In this document: piece after piece, positions 9,908-22,049 of the stretch | Position numbering within the stretch: the stretch's first letter is position 1 | How the letters are laid out: each line of letters starts with the position of its first letter | Origin: Puccinia triticina | Lineage: Eukaryota; Basidiomycota; Pucciniomycetes; Pucciniales; Pucciniaceae | Assembly: GCF_026914185.1 (NCBI RefSeq) | Contig: NC_070571.1 | Location: 4,030,001 to 4,094,000, forward strand | Length of the DNA stretch: 64,000 nt | Direction of reading: 5' to 3' | Notes under the pieces: generated by a model | Databases searched by the model: none | Seen by the model: the letters and a program-made list of their open reading frames with translations, nothing else | What the model was told of the DNA's origin: nothing | Program-made: the position numbers and the translations under genes

Positions 9908-12159
9908 TCAGGCGGAATAAGCCTTGAGGAGGGAGTCGACGAGCTGGAGGCCGGCGGCGGCCCAGTCGACGGGGGCGAGGCGGATGACGGAGTACTTGGT
10001 GCGGCTGACGTCGTTGTAGGTCTCCTCCTTGGCGCGGCAGACCATCGTGTAGGTCTTGGCGGTCGCCTCGGCGACGGTCCGCTGGTACTGCGCCTCGTCG
10101 CTCTCCTTGATCGCCACCAGCTCGTTGGCCGTCAGCGGCAGGACCACCTGCCCGACCTCGTTGAACCCCGACAGCCAGATCGTCCCCGTGTGGTCTTGCG
10201 CCGTCATCTGGATCAAGTATCTGCTCGTGTGCTCACACACGCCTCGCTAAGCCTTTTCATCAAGAACATCAACAGAACTCCACAGCTGCTTACCGATGGT
10301 CCGGGGCTGGGAACAGCTTGTCGCACTTCTCGCACCTCCACTCGTCGTCCCCGTCCCGCAGGAGCTTCTTGTTGCAGCGCTCGGTCGGACAGGCGGGATA
10401 GCTGATCGTCTCGTTCTTGATGTACATGATCGTCGCGCGGAAGTTGAAGAAGTCGCCGCGCTCGGCCATTCCGAGCGGGGCCTCCTTGATCTCGGCGATC
10501 GTCTTGAGCGAGTCCTCGGTGATCTCGCGGCCGATCCCGCCGGCGGTCGAGCTGAAGCTCTGGATCGTCGCGTTCACGCCCTCGTTGTCGTACCATCCCT
10601 TCAGCTCAAACGCCTCCGGGATGTCCGGGTTCACCAGCATCGCCGAGCTCGAGAGCATGCTCAGGTTCCGCCCCCCGAAGTCGCCCACCTTCACCCCCTG
10701 GAAGGCCACGATCGACTCCGTCGGCGCCTCAAACGTCTCCGCCGTCTTCCCCCACAGCGTCATGCGCACCGAATACGCCGACTGATCAACCAACGTGATG
10801 TCTCGCTTGATCATCTACAACCCCACCCATCTCAGACACTCATTCGGCCTTCCCAAACAACGAGCAGCAAACATGCCTACCGTCTTCTGGCTAACTTTGC
10901 CAATTATCTCCGCAATCTCCCCCACCTCTTTCACCACTGCTACAACATCGACCATCGAGTCCTTTTCGACATCGTTCAGGTCCCCCAACTTGGTCAGTTT
11001 TTGCAGCACGATCTTCGGCGTATCGGCGCTGTCTTGGCACTGCAAACGGGCAAGAGCCATCATCAGCTTCAGAGCGTCCACACAAAAAGAGAGAAAGTTA
11101 CCTCTTCGACCTCGGTCGCGTTTTCGAAAACGATCTCGTAATCGTGGCCGGTGTTGTTGTACTGCTTCTTAGCGATATTGATCTTGCCGCGAGAGACGAG
11201 GTAGACCTTGCCTTCCTGGAGCGAATCGTACAGGTTATCGACGGCATCGTTGAAGCCGGTCGCCCTGACCTGTCCGCTCTCGTCCAGGAAGGTCACCGAG
11301 AACAGCTTCCCGTCTCCACGGGCATTCGACCATCGCTTGATCTCCGATTTTTGCGACACTCGGGCCTTGATCTTCCAGCTACGAAAAGCCTCCAACCATC
11401 AGTGTTCTTCCTTTTTATTGGCGGGGGGTGTCGTCGGGCTTACTTGTTGGCAAAGGGGCTGAGTCCGGCGATCGGGATGTGACTTCCGGCGCGCCGGGCG
11501 CCGCCGGGCTTGGTCGGTTTGGAGGCGGGGGCGTTGGGCTTGTAGGTCGATGGTTTCGGCTTGACGTCGGCCTCGGGCTTGGGGTCGGCTTTGGGCGGCG
11601 CGCGGCTGGCGGGCGCCGGGGCGGGCTTGGAGGCGCTGTTCTCCTTGGCCGCGTTGGCCTCGCCGTCGCAGGTGACCGGATTGCCGATCCGCTCGGGGTA
11701 GTCCGACTGGACCACCTCGACCCCCAGCAGGACGACCACGTGGCGCGAGCCGATCACGTTCACCGTGTAGGACGGCACGCGGAGGATCGAGTGCTTCTTG
11801 ATCTGGTTGTTTTGCACAAAATGGTTCAGCTGGGTCGCGAGCATCGCCGTGATGAACATCTGCCCATCCGAAATGATGATCCTGTGCACAGCTCGTCAAC
11901 TCCCTCCTCGACCCAGAGCTTGATATTCGCATCCCGCTCACCTCCATCGCTGGGGCGCAGCTGCCATGTTGGCCGCTCCGACGGACTTGATGCTGATCAC
12001 TTGGACCGTCAGATTCTCGATCTCGAGGTTTTGGTCCTCGAACATCCTCTTGATCGCATCTTGCGTAAGCTGCCCAACATAAACAACACGGAGGACAGAG
12101 CGTCAGTCAGCGGGCCGGTGGTCCTCGTCAGCAGGCTGCTTGCTTACTTGGACTGCCAT
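9908..12159 (-). CDS. RPA1: Replication protein A large subunit (RPA70)
   Basis: Largest subunit of the heterotrimeric ssDNA-binding RPA complex, acting in nuclear replication, repair and recombination. Exons: 12159-12148, 12069-11942, 11881-11444, 11378-11102, 11039-10881, 10814-10294, 10220-9908. The six introns are 60-78 nt, each with a GTAAGC/GTGAGC/GTAGGC-type donor and an AG acceptor, and frame is kept throughout. The product is 615 aa, the normal family length. It starts MAVQLTQDAIKRMF. In order: RPA70N OB fold (about 1-115, with RIIISDGQMF and ERIGNP), a Pro/Lys/Ala linker (about 120-185), DBD-A (about 190-295, NWKIKARVSQKSEIK), DBD-B (about 305-425, KRDITLVDQS), and DBD-C with a zinc ribbon at Cys480, Cys485, Cys499 and Cys502. 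All domains appear intact, so a functional gene is expected. The short first exon (MAVQ) was chosen because GTAAGC follows directly and the next exon continues the conserved start. Confidence 0.95.
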
Positions 12160-12410
12160 TTCGTCGAGGAAAGCTGGAGGGGTTGGTGGAGAGAGACAAG
12201 TTGTGCGCGGCGGCGAGTGTCGAGACGTGCGTGGCCCCCTTTCGGGGCTACCGCGCCCCCTTTCATCAATCCGATATCCTGGATATCCGGTCGCAGTGAA
12301 CACAAACATCACACTCATCACCTCCCCACTATCGCCGCCAATCGCGTCCGTGACAACAAGAAAACAACGCACCGGATGCGTCAAGATACACAAATAAATA
12401 TGCCCGGTTG

Positions 12411-12416
12411 ACGCGT
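12411..12416. promoter_or_regulatory. MCB-like ACGCGT box upstream of RPA1
   Basis: A perfect MluI cell-cycle box (ACGCGT) about 250 bp upstream of the RPA1 start codon. In yeasts, MBF binding at ACGCGT drives G1/S expression of replication genes including RPA subunits. That it works this way here is inference from a single site. Confidence 0.4.
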
Positions 12417-12614
12417 CCGGCTCCGCCCTGGGGCCCACTGATATGAATATACTTGTGTGGTTATTTGGGATCCCATCCTGTGTATATCTCTGCGATGAAA
12501 GCCTTCTTTGCAGGCAAATATGCAGATTGCACAAGCAGATGTTTGCGAAGCAGGCTCCATGTTTTCATGGCAAATCTGCCACAACAGGCCCTCACTTCAA
12601 GGACCCTGACTCAA

Positions 12615-12865
12615 TAGGGGGGTTCACGTTAGCCTGATTTCAAAATCAGTCAAAAAACCTTGCTAAAAATTGATGGCTGCTCATGCAGGTCTATGCAAGG
12701 ATATTCTAGAAAATAAATAGAGTTCTCAGCAAGACCTCCCCTTTAAAGGCCTTGCTGAAGGGAATGCTTATGCAGCATTTTTTTTAAGTTTATGCAGGAA
12801 GTGTGCATGAGATTTGAAACCATCTGTGACAAGCAGCCGAAATCAGGCTAACGTGAACCCCCCTA
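12615..12865. mobile_element. MITE, 251 bp, TA-flanked, 24-bp TIRs
   Basis: Inverted ends GGGGGGTTCACGTTAGCCTG and complement, extending to ATTT, bounded by TA on both sides (12615-12616 and 12864-12865), as in Tc1/mariner-type insertions. No coding capacity. A shorter relative with ends TAGCCCGGTTCA lies at 31155-31338. It sits upstream of the RPA1 promoter region. Confidence 0.75.
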
Positions 12866-13225
12866 ATTATCATTCAACTTTTGGTCGTATTTCTCAGGAC
12901 ACCAACCAGGGCTGTAAGGTTTCAGAGAACATGTTGCTGTATCAAAACATCAAGTCTGGGTTAGAACCAACAATGCTGGGGGTGGGAGGGGGGGTTGAGA
13001 GAGAAACATGTGGTGCGGTTCTTGACATATATAGAGATTATGAAGGAGAAGGGCAAGCCACTACCAAATATATGGCTACCAATGATTAAAAATCACAACA
13101 TAGGGTCCTAAACAATCTGTATTTTTTGTTGCTTCTAAGGAAGCTTTCAGGTGCAAGCCATAAATCAACAAAGCTCTGCTAACCTTCTAATAATCTAATC
13201 AAAAATTCTATCTGTTCCTTCTCTC
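12866..13225. other. Spacer without a gene
   Basis: Downstream flank of the secreted-protein gene. A GGGGGTGGGAGGGGGGG-type purine tract lies near 12980. The plus-strand ORF 12814-13089 starts inside the MITE and shows no domain. Confidence 0.4.
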
Positions 13226-15409
13226 CTAGATCTTGAGGCTCTGTCCTGATAGATCTAGTTTCCTTTTCAAATTATTCTGGCCTATTCCGACTGTATATGG
13301 GAGTATTAATTGATATAGATGAAGAAAATCACCCCAACAGTGTTTGAAATAGTATGAACAGAGAATGAATATTGCAGATTCCTCTGTTTTGGCATTTTCT
13401 GGATGATCTTCAGAAAAGTGCTCCATTATTGCTAGTTGAACTTCGCCAAATAAGTTCTTGCGTTGGTTGTCAGGTTCCTCCCATGGGGCAAGCATTTTCT
13501 TTGTGTCAGTTTCGACAGGTCCCAAGACAGTCAGACCTTTGCTTGGATTGAGGATACTTTTGATTAGCCATTCAAGCAACGATTTTCTTCTTTCATTCAT
13601 GTGTACTATTGCTTTTATTCCCAAGATATGGATGAGTTTTTTGTGGAAGAAATCCACTGTTGTTGCCAAACTTTTGAACCTCGCAGGTAACTCTGGCATT
13701 TGAATCAATTTTCCACCGTCTTTATACAAAATTCGAAGGATTTGCTTGTCTGAGTTGTATTCAGGGTGGTATGCTGCAATTGGTAACTTTGGATGAGCGC
13801 TCCTCAACGTTACTCCTCTCTTACCCGCTTGCTTGTATTTGTTTTCAAATCTAACCTGGATTACTAATAGAAGGTTGTCATTGGGGTCGTAATAGCCAAG
13901 TTGGTCGTCTGCAACTGCAGCTTGACCAATTAAGACAGATCTGATGGCCAGAAACTCTGAACTTTCAGATTTTTTAATCAAGGTTTCCGGATAGTACTTT
14001 GAGGCTAAATAATCATCTGATTTGAGTTGATTGATCGATAGTTAAAAATCAGTTTAACTCAGCCCTCTCTTAAAAGGCTTCAATCCATCCGACCACTTGC
14101 GGAAAGTAAAACTCACCTGGATGCAGAGTCATAAACTCTTTGACTAGACTCGAAGTAATGGCATTTGCGCTCAAACTTAAAGGTTGGACGAAGTAGTTTA
14201 TTAATTGAGACTGAATAGAACCGAAACTATGATCCTTCCAATGAAAAGGCTTGGAAGCTGGACTCTCAATTGTCCCCATGACTGGAAGACCGGTGGGCGG
14301 TGTAAAAATCTGGACTTCCAACCAGTCAATCAATTTGCCGTGCTGCAACCTGAATGCATATGTGGGTAGGTTGGCACGGTGTAAAATTCTCTCATGCAAA
14401 TCATAAATCCACGCTATTAAAATTTTGTAATGCAATTCGATTTGCAGATTGGTCAGGCATTTTCTTGTTGAATGGTCTATGACTCGTAATTGCCTTTGCC
14501 GCTTTTCGCTTGATTTCCCCCTCGACTCCTCCATCACAATCGGCAACGTGGCGTGTGGCTTGACTTCGCGCGGTTGGCGAAAATGTTTCAGGATCTCCCG
14601 TGATCGGACCTTGAAGTGCTGATGACAATTTTTCAGAAATACTGTTTGTAATGCCCTGCTGGAAATGTAGATTTCACTTGGCTCGTTGGGGTCGTTCCCA
14701 ATGTCATCAAAATTTATATTGTCCACCGTTGGCCAAGGGGCTGCACATGGGATCCAAGCAATCAGTTTGTGAACGTCTTCTCACTCAGCTGATGAATCCT
14801 CTGAATGGATCCAGGCTGATCCAGGTAGATTGACTTGAATGCCGAACGGACGCACCTGCAGCTGTCTCCATATCGGGTGGTGCGGTTGGAATTTCATAGG
14901 TAGCCTGGTTCATCATCCCGCGGGCTGGGAAGATGAGATATTATAAAAACTTACAGTTACTTCCCTCTTTACTCGTTATTCAATGAGCGTACTGGGCGGA
15001 ATAAAAATGAACTTGACCCACAGCTACTCGAAGGCTCATTTTGGAACAAGGTAGAAATGGTTGGCATTAGGACCTCATGGTTCTGTCTAAATCGCGTTCC
15101 ATCTGGGCTCGTTGGGTAATGATGATGCGGTGTATTTGGAGACCAAGTGGTGGGTTCTAGGTTTGAGTACAAGGAGAAAAAGTCTGAAGTTGAGGGCTGC
15201 GGTGAAAGGACTGGATTGAAGGCTCCGCCAGCATCCGCGGAATACGCAACCCCATCAAGCAGTATTGGTTCGTCGATGGTCTCCCAAGTGCCTTCGACTG
15301 ACACCAGCTCGGGTGGCAACTCGTACGCAACGGAAACTATTGTTAGACCCCAGATGAAAACGAGGTAGGTCACGTAACACCGGCGCAGGGCGATGTCGAA
15401 GATATACAT
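13226..15409 (-). CDS. Predicted secreted protein, 633 aa, two similar domains
   Basis: Function unknown; I do not recognise the family. Exons: 15409-14993, 14904-14835, 14740-14117, 14016-13226; introns of 88, 94, 100 and similar size, phases 0, 1, 1. Donors are GTACGC, GTCAAT and GTGAGT, and the two weak ones are supported by alignment with the paralogue at 39.6-42.0 kb. The start at 15409 was chosen because both copies share HKM here and a signal peptide follows directly: RR at residues 9-10, hydrophobic 12-27, likely cleavage after Ala28 (VSVA/YELPPE). Residues 29-160 are Ser/Pro/Thr-rich (EPTTWSPNTP). Two domains follow that resemble each other: LIDWLEVQIF with GLPVMGTIE (about 299-321) and LLEWLIKSIL with GLTVLGPVE (about 517-539). 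All exons are open, so this copy looks intact. A secreted, lineage-restricted protein in a fungus could be an effector or a cell-wall factor, but nothing here decides that. Confidence 0.7.
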
Positions 15410-16256
15410 TTTGTGTTTTGTCGAAGGAGGCCAAACTTGCTGATTGAACCAGCGCCGGTGAGCATGCTTAAAACAAACTTGCACAGAGGGTCCGCTACCC
15501 TCCAGTGCAACACAAAACGCGATACATGTATGAGAACCTATCTACTGTGCTCATCAAACTCGGGAAACCCTGGGGAAGGTGCTGTCGGAATCCAGACCCA
15601 AGCATGTGTCACTCACCCCTGCTAAACAGTACAGAATCTACACAAAGACAATCACAGATCAGGTTTGAGACACATGGAAAAAGTACAAGTATCCTTCATA
15701 CTGCAACAATTGTGGCCAGTGTTGGTATAAGCTTCTTGGCAATATTGATTTTCCCTCTAGAAACTAAATAAGCTTTATACTTTTTCAGAAATCTATTCAT
15801 GATAATCATGCAACCTGATTCTGATTGCCTAGGGTGGCCCAAGAGTTATTCCTTTAACTCCCTAAGTCATCCAAGTTTGGGATAAGGGGGGATCAATCTC
15901 CTCCCTTATTCATCATCCCTGCTCCTTCTGACTCTCCGCGTGGGTTGTGTGGACACAGAGGAAAAGAAGGGTGGATCTGAGAGAGGGGCCCAGTGCTCTT
16001 TATTAGGAAGTGTGGTGCCTTCACTCAGTAGCCGGGACTCCTACTGGGTGGGTGGATGAGGAAAAAAACTTTCTTTTACTTCTTGAGGCAAGTGGAGAGG
16101 CGGGGCTGAATCTAGCCACAAAAAGTCCATCTAAGTGCATAATGTACCAACGGTTCTTTCAAGGCCCCGCTTTGACGCATCATAAATGCAGGTGTTATAT
16201 TGCACCAATCTTGGATTGTGCAAGTCATGAATCAATAAAGCTAGTCAACCTCTAAT
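15410..16256. other. Upstream flank of the secreted-protein gene
   Basis: Upstream region of the gene starting at 15409. Homology to the corresponding flank of the degenerate copy (near 41957-42170) continues for roughly 130-200 bp (CACAAAACGC, ATGTATGA), so the duplicated unit included promoter-proximal DNA. Nothing else recognised up to 16256. Confidence 0.4.
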
Positions 16257-16680
16257 TAGAGATGGCCACTTTGCATCTGGATAACCCCATGTGTTTGGGT
16301 CCTTCACTTATATTGTCACTGTTTCCCACATCAGCATCCAGCTGCAGTTACCCGCTCACCTGGGCGGATACCCGCGCAGGTATCTGCGGGTATTGGCCCC
16401 AATTGAGGAGGGAGAAATACCTTCTTTTGGTTGCAGAGGTTGTCATGAACTTAACAAAAGTCCCTCATGCCTATGCAAGTGGGGCCCAAAGGGCCGGCCT
16501 CCCAAATCAAGGGACTTGCATCAAAAATTAGCAAGGGGAGTAGAGATTGTTGATTTGCACCCGGGTATAACCCGCAGGCTTTTTTGGCCTAAATGAGACA
16601 CCCGCACCCGCCAAGCAGGTACTGGCAGTACCTTGGCAGTGAGGCTGTGCGGGTATTTGCGGGTACCTGCCAATTAAAGC
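16257..16680. repeat. GGTACC-type MITE family remnants
   Basis: TAGAGATGGCCACTTTGCA at 16257 matches the terminus of the hAT-type MITE at 1781. A second terminus-like TAGAGATT...TTTGCACCCGGG begins at 16541. The interior carries CGGGTA/TACCCGC blocks. Right-hand ends are not clear, so this is one or two degraded copies. Confidence 0.5.
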
Positions 16681-17376
16681 TCACTAATTCAAACGGGTTT
16701 CATTACTATTTATATCTCAATCTACTGTCAACACTGAACTTAACTAAGTCCCTCTCTTGCCTGAGGCTTTGCCGGAGGGACTTTTGACTTATCAGGAATT
16801 CTTGCGTGAGAGAACCAGATATTTCAGCACTCATTTCTTTACATCCACCATATCTCATGTAATCCAATCTGCAGCTATATGTTAGCAGCCCGTAGAGGAA
16901 TTCATTCTTGTTGCGCGTGCTGGCACGTTCCTTTGGTTGACTCTTTCAACTACTAACATAAGATAAATTCCTATTAGTCATCTAGAGCAGTGTTCTCTCC
17001 AAGCTGCTCAAGTATGGGTTGTGGGGGGGTGGAACCCCCTTCTCTCTCTCTTTGGCTCCCGCAAGCAATTTTGAATCTGCTAGCTGGGCCTTGAGAGGAG
17101 AGGGGGGTGTGTGCCTTTCAGGTCACCACACTCCATCTAGCCTGTCCAGGGAAATCTCCCTAAGGTCCAAGCCCAACCCGTAATTCCAGGGAACTGGAGC
17201 CCTGCTTGGAGCTAGCCTATCCACACCCAACTCTAGCTACTGTGCTCCCAAAATGTCCTGCGCCTCGGTGGAGTCTGTAAATTTTTCATTACGCTACTAC
17301 GTGCTCTATCAAGTTTAAAGTCATCAGGTATTTCTATATCTATTTGGTTGTGTCTGTAATAGTTCCTCTGTGATCC
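16681..17376. other. Gene-free stretch
   Basis: No supported gene. Contains a pyrimidine-rich CTCTCTCTCTTTGG tract near 17041. Confidence 0.4.
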
Positions 17377-17866
17377 TCATGAAAGCGCGTCAGCCCAGTT
17401 TGCTTTTGAAATAACCCTTTTGGCTACCAGATTTACCTGCCACTCTATAAGGATATTTTGGATGATTTTCCACTCTTTGTTTATGAACTTGTCTTTTGAT
17501 TTCTGTTTGTTTATCACTGTCTCTGTGGTTGTGTTATCCGTCCATACAATAAAGTTCTTACCACGTCTTGCGCTGAGTTTAATTAGCATCAGCAGCCCTA
17601 GTCTCACTGCAATGGTCTCAAGCCATGATATCCTTTCTTCTTCAATATTGAGCTATAGGGAGATCCCTTTCTCTAACTCCTTGCGCGACTTGAGGAAAAA
17701 CAGCGCACATTGTTTCCCAATGGAGAGTCCTATACCAAACCCGGTTGAGGCGTCTCCTACCCAGCCCACCTCCGTTGGCTCTTGCAATGCAATCAAGCGT
17801 GTTGGTTCAAAGTTTCTAAGCGTTGAAAACCAAACCTTGAGATCTTCTTCCATGTCTATTGGCTGA
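17377..17866 (-). pseudogene. RNase H remnant of a DIRS-like retroelement
   Basis: Minus-strand fragments read GWVGDASTGFGIG (17653-17853), WLETIAVRLG, VWTDNTTTE and VISKANWADALS (17377-17607). This is the order of acidic residues (D, E, D, D) in the RNase H domain that follows the reverse transcriptase of DIRS-like elements. A frame change and stops between 17607 and 17653 break it. No flanking RT is present here; an RT piece of the same kind lies at 22050-23350. Confidence 0.55.
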
Positions 17867-17948
17867 GGTCACCTTTTTTCTTTGTATACCCAGCTATTCA
17901 ACCATTGGTATATGTAGGGGTTTTATTACACAACAAAGTCATGTACAT

Positions 17949-18052
17949 ACACATAGTAGGCGTTGTAGGGGGATCAAACCCCCGGGGAAAAATAGATTCT
18001 ACATATAGTAGGCAGTGTAGGGGGATCAAACCCCCGGGGGAAAATAGATTCT
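17949..18052. repeat. Tandem duplication, about 51-bp unit
   Basis: Two adjacent copies of ACATA(TA)GTAGGC(G/A)(T/G)TG followed by TAGGGGGATCAAACCCCCGG and AAATAGATTCT. The central GGGGGATCAAACCCCC is a palindrome with a short loop. Confidence 0.8.
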
Positions 18053-19332
18053 TGATTCAGAACCACTATCTTGCTCTATAGTATATCACCAGGAAAAAAG
18101 AATATTCCCTTGTAGACAAGTGACATTTGAAAGCTTTGGTTGCAGCTCCAAAGAAGCTCTGATCCTGTGTCACCTGTGTCCTTGGTGCTCAGTGAGTTTT
18201 AGTGGGGTATGTACATAAATAAATACATAGCCTCATGGCGCAGGGCTCACTGGCCCAGCTGATCGATCCCCAGCGCCACACAGCATTGTTCATTCTGGCA
18301 CAGTTTTTTGCTCAGTGAGCCACTCAGCTCGAGCTTAAAAAAGAACTGTGAGAGCCCCAAAGGGGCAGCCCCGCAGGGTCTCTCACTCTGTCTCACAGAG
18401 AGGGAGGTCACACTTTGTGCGAGGGACTTCAAGCCCCTGCCCCCCGGCAGGCGAGGGACTGTGCCAAGTTTGGAATGTTTGGTTACCAGGAGCAAAGAGG
18501 GAGGTGGGTGCCGTCCATGGGGACCCCCCAGTCACGACCTGTATGCAGAAACCTGAGACACGTGTGTTTGGGGTCTGTACAGACTATAAGACACCCGCAA
18601 GGGTGAATGCAAATCTGACGGTAAGAAGTGCGTCGCTGATCAGCTCAGGCACGCTTGGTATTGGGTCCACTCTCGGTGAGGAAAGAGAGTGGCTGGTACC
18701 GGGCGCGCTGAGTTAGACTGGGTACAAGTGGCGTATGCATGTATCTACAGGATTGTCTACATGCATAAACATGACTAAACTAAGATTGATTAAGTTTGTC
18801 ATCTTGGCACCCCCGGTCTCCAACACGGACCACATGTCCCAGATAGATCTGTACCGCGTACAGGGAGACGGAGGTCTGACATGACCATTCCCAACAGCTA
18901 GGTCCCGTTCAGGTCCTGTTCCCCCCAGCGCCTCCCAGGAGTCCCCTCTTTCCACTTCCTTCGCCCTTCTTGTGTATCATGGAAATCCCCTTATTTCGCG
19001 ACCACCCGCCCACCTTACATAGTATATACCTTAGCTCAAAGGGGGATAGAACACCCACGCCCACAAGCGGGGTGGGCTAGCGCCTTTGACCTCACACCCT
19101 AAGGTGATTTGTCTGCTCCGGGAGGTTCCAACACGCAGACCTCTTCCCCCTTGGGAGCCTCTCGCTAGGGAGTCCTCCCAGGCTCCCTCCCGGGAGGCTC
19201 AACGCGAGAGGGATTTCAAATGAGAGTCAACAAAGTGGGTCGGGGACTCAACCTCTCCCAACCCGCACTAGGGAGTCTGAAGCCACTTGGGCTCTTTTCT
19301 CTTCCCAGAAGCCACAACAAGCTCCGGCTGCC
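18053..19332. other. Gene-free stretch
   Basis: No supported gene. Short ORFs near 18247-18716 overlap each other on both strands and show no domain. A few foldbacks (for example CTCACTG...CAGTGAG near 18190-18320) are present. Confidence 0.4.
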
Positions 19333-19920
19333 GTGATGGAAGAATCAGAAAAGTCTTTGGCTCATCTCAATTTGCCCAGCCTTCTGAGCGCGGACTCTCT
19401 TTGGGGAACCCCTTGCAGCCCCACCTCGCCTACCCACCTTTCGCGCAAGTCGCAAATCAAACGGCAGATGTCGTCGACCCACACCATCCATGATTCCGTG
19501 AGTCTTTCAAAGGTGGGCAGCAGTTGGATTGGGGGCGAGGATGGGATGTTTTTGATCAACCGAGTGCCGGGGGGATGTAACGAAGAGGAGTCTAACGAGA
19601 TCAAGGCACTCCGCAAAACCAACCTGGCTGTCCAGAAAGCTATCTCCCGCAGACTCTTGACACCCGAGTTAGTCAAGTCGCCCTCCTCTTTATTCGACCA
19701 GTCAGCTTGGAGGGCCTTTGGCCAACCGGAGTAGCCGGATTGGCTGAGAGCCTTGATCTCAGTAGCTGAACGGACAAAGGAGGAGGATTCTGGGAGCAGG
19801 AGCTCGGCCGATTGCTCCTCAATAACCATGCAATTGGGCCTGAAGCAGAGACGGACGGACAAACCACCGAAATTCCGACCAAAAGCGTTTGTGAGAATCA
19901 CGACACGAGGGGGCAGCTGA
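19333..19920 (+). pseudogene. Coding remnant with one internal stop, unknown
   Basis: The frame starting MMEESEKSLAHLNLPSLL is open for 133 codons to TAG at 19732-19734, then stays open in the same frame (PDWLRALISVAERTKEED...) for 61 more codons to TGA at 19918-19920. Composition on both sides of the stop is continuous and protein-like (NEIKALRKTNLAVQK, FDQSAWRAFGQPE), so I read it as one ORF with a nonsense change. It could be ORF1 of a DIRS-like element, as related remnants lie nearby, but that is inference. A longer antisense ORF (19362-19943) looks less protein-like. Confidence 0.4.
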
Positions 19921-22049
19921 ACCATCCTCCAGCCCTGCCACACTCAAAGAGGCCACTCATTCTCAAAATGACTTTATTTCTAGCATATGCGAGCCCTGGT
20001 GTAGCCTGGGCTGGTGCAAAGGGCCCCTGAGGCTTGCTTCGCGAGGCGCCTTTGGTGCGTGGTGTCCCCCAGCCCCTGTAACAAGGTGATTGCACTAAAT
20101 AAGCTACTCGTTGCGTGAAGTATTTTCCGCTCAATAACCGGTAGGTACCAGCCATTGAGTATGTGTCAAAGGAAAAGAAGGTTCAAGAAGGTCAATGAAC
20201 TCAGGTGTTGCTTACCTGAGCAGCTGCACATCAAAAGCTGTGCACACACAGGAATGAGCTACACCAGCAGTGTCAGCCTTAGAGTCATCACAGCTGACCT
20301 AAAAGCTGCCTGTTCTACCTTTGTTACATATAAATTACTTTATATCTTTTTCATCTTAAGAGATAACCTTGTTTTGACTTCATATTCTGTTTCCTCATGC
20401 AATTTTAACCTTAGTTACAACTTACCAATTCTTTGTAACTATACTCCTTCCCTGAGTTACTAAGTTGTAGCGCGCATGCGCAGTTGTGACGTGTCAGCGC
20501 TACCAGGCGCGCCAAACCACATGTACATATGTAAATTACATAAGCAAACTGTGAAAATTGTTGTAGTCAGGATCCCCCTTGCCTGAGGAGGATCTACAGA
20601 CTTCAGCACACCAGAACCACACCCCAGATAACCCTAGGATCACCACCAAAGAGATTACCACGCTCCCAGTATACCTACCGTCACAGGCGCTGTGGTGATT
20701 TATATAGGCTAGTGTGGTAGAATGTCCACGCGGGGATAGCGCGGGCGGGGAATGCACAAAGCCGCTCAGGCAGAGTGCATTCCGGTGACATAAGCACTGA
20801 GGATGAGGTCAGGAAAGCACGCTAGGAAAGCTTACGGAAAGTCACGCGTGGATTGGAATGCACGGATCACGGATTTTGGATTGGAGCGGAAAAGACAGGG
20901 CTGGACTGCGGCGGGACTACACATGTGGACTGGTAGCAGCGGCGCGTCAGCGGGTGAGCCATGACAGCCAGAGCGGGTTCCACCAGCGGGTGGAACCGGG
21001 GTGAAGGCGGTGGCGAGAGAACGGCTGACGGGGGCTAGACAGAGGACGGTGGGAGGACAAGCGTCGGAGAGGAGCGGAGTCTGGGAGAGTGACGAGCAGG
21101 ATAGCGGGCGGAGCTGGAGGACTAGTGCGGGAAAGTGTCAGGTGTGCGGGATTGGGTGGGAACGGTGACATGCGTGGAGGGAAGGACGGGGGTGGCTCAG
21201 GGTTTTCTCCTCTCTTTTCCTCATCCTATTATCTTTATCCTATCAATTATTACGGATTTCACTCATCATTGTACTTACAACTACGGACATACAAGAGTTA
21301 TTGGGAGATTATCTGTGATCTTATTCTTATTGGAGAGTTACTGCGGATTCTTGCGCTTACAAAGTGCGGAGCTTTATTCACTTGCGGATTATTACGCTAT
21401 AGATCAGGCTTGGTAGAGGAGCGCTGAAGGCTAGCGGAAAGTAGCAGTGCGGAGCCAAGTTACCGACAATCACACAGCCCGGACATCAATATTCTTGAAG
21501 GAGGCGGTCAGCAGACATTCTACACCAGCTAACCATCCTTCTTACTCACAGCGCCTAGGATATTGACAATAAGTATCCTCTTCCACTGAACCTTGTTTAT
21601 CTCAGAGGTACAACTCTGTGTCTGTTTGATCTGCTCTTCTTTGCTGGCCTTTGCCTTATCCTTGATCACAGGGCTGCCCCTGCTTAACATCATTCTTTTT
21701 CTGTGGTTTTTGCAAGAAACAAACCACATAAGTTTCCCTTTAAAGAACCTTGACTATCCAGAAGGAAGCTAAAAAATTGTGGCTGGAGTAAACTTGTCTA
21801 ATCCAGAAGCCCTCCACGTTTCTTTGGTGAGAGGAGGCTGTTGCACTCTCTAGCACAGCTTGGCAGCACTCTTCTGAAGAGGTAGCATTGCCAGTGGACG
21901 TACATTCCCACCAGAATAACCTTGAAAATCTGCTTAATCTTGAATCTGCTCAGTCTCTTTCTCTCTTTCTCTCTCTCTCTTATATTTGTATTTTCTTTAT
22001 CCAAAGAAAGCCAAATATTCCCCTCTTCTTTCTTGTGTCCTGCTGTCAC
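19921..22049. other. Gene-free stretch
   Basis: No supported gene. Short ORFs on both strands lack recognisable domains. CT-rich microsatellite CTCTCTTTCTCTCTCTCTCT lies near 21960. A GC-rich segment with CGCGCATGCGC lies near 20470. Confidence 0.4.

Noticed and set aside
19362..19943. 193-aa minus-strand ORF
   Set aside because: Overlaps a plus-strand frame with better protein-like composition; no domain.
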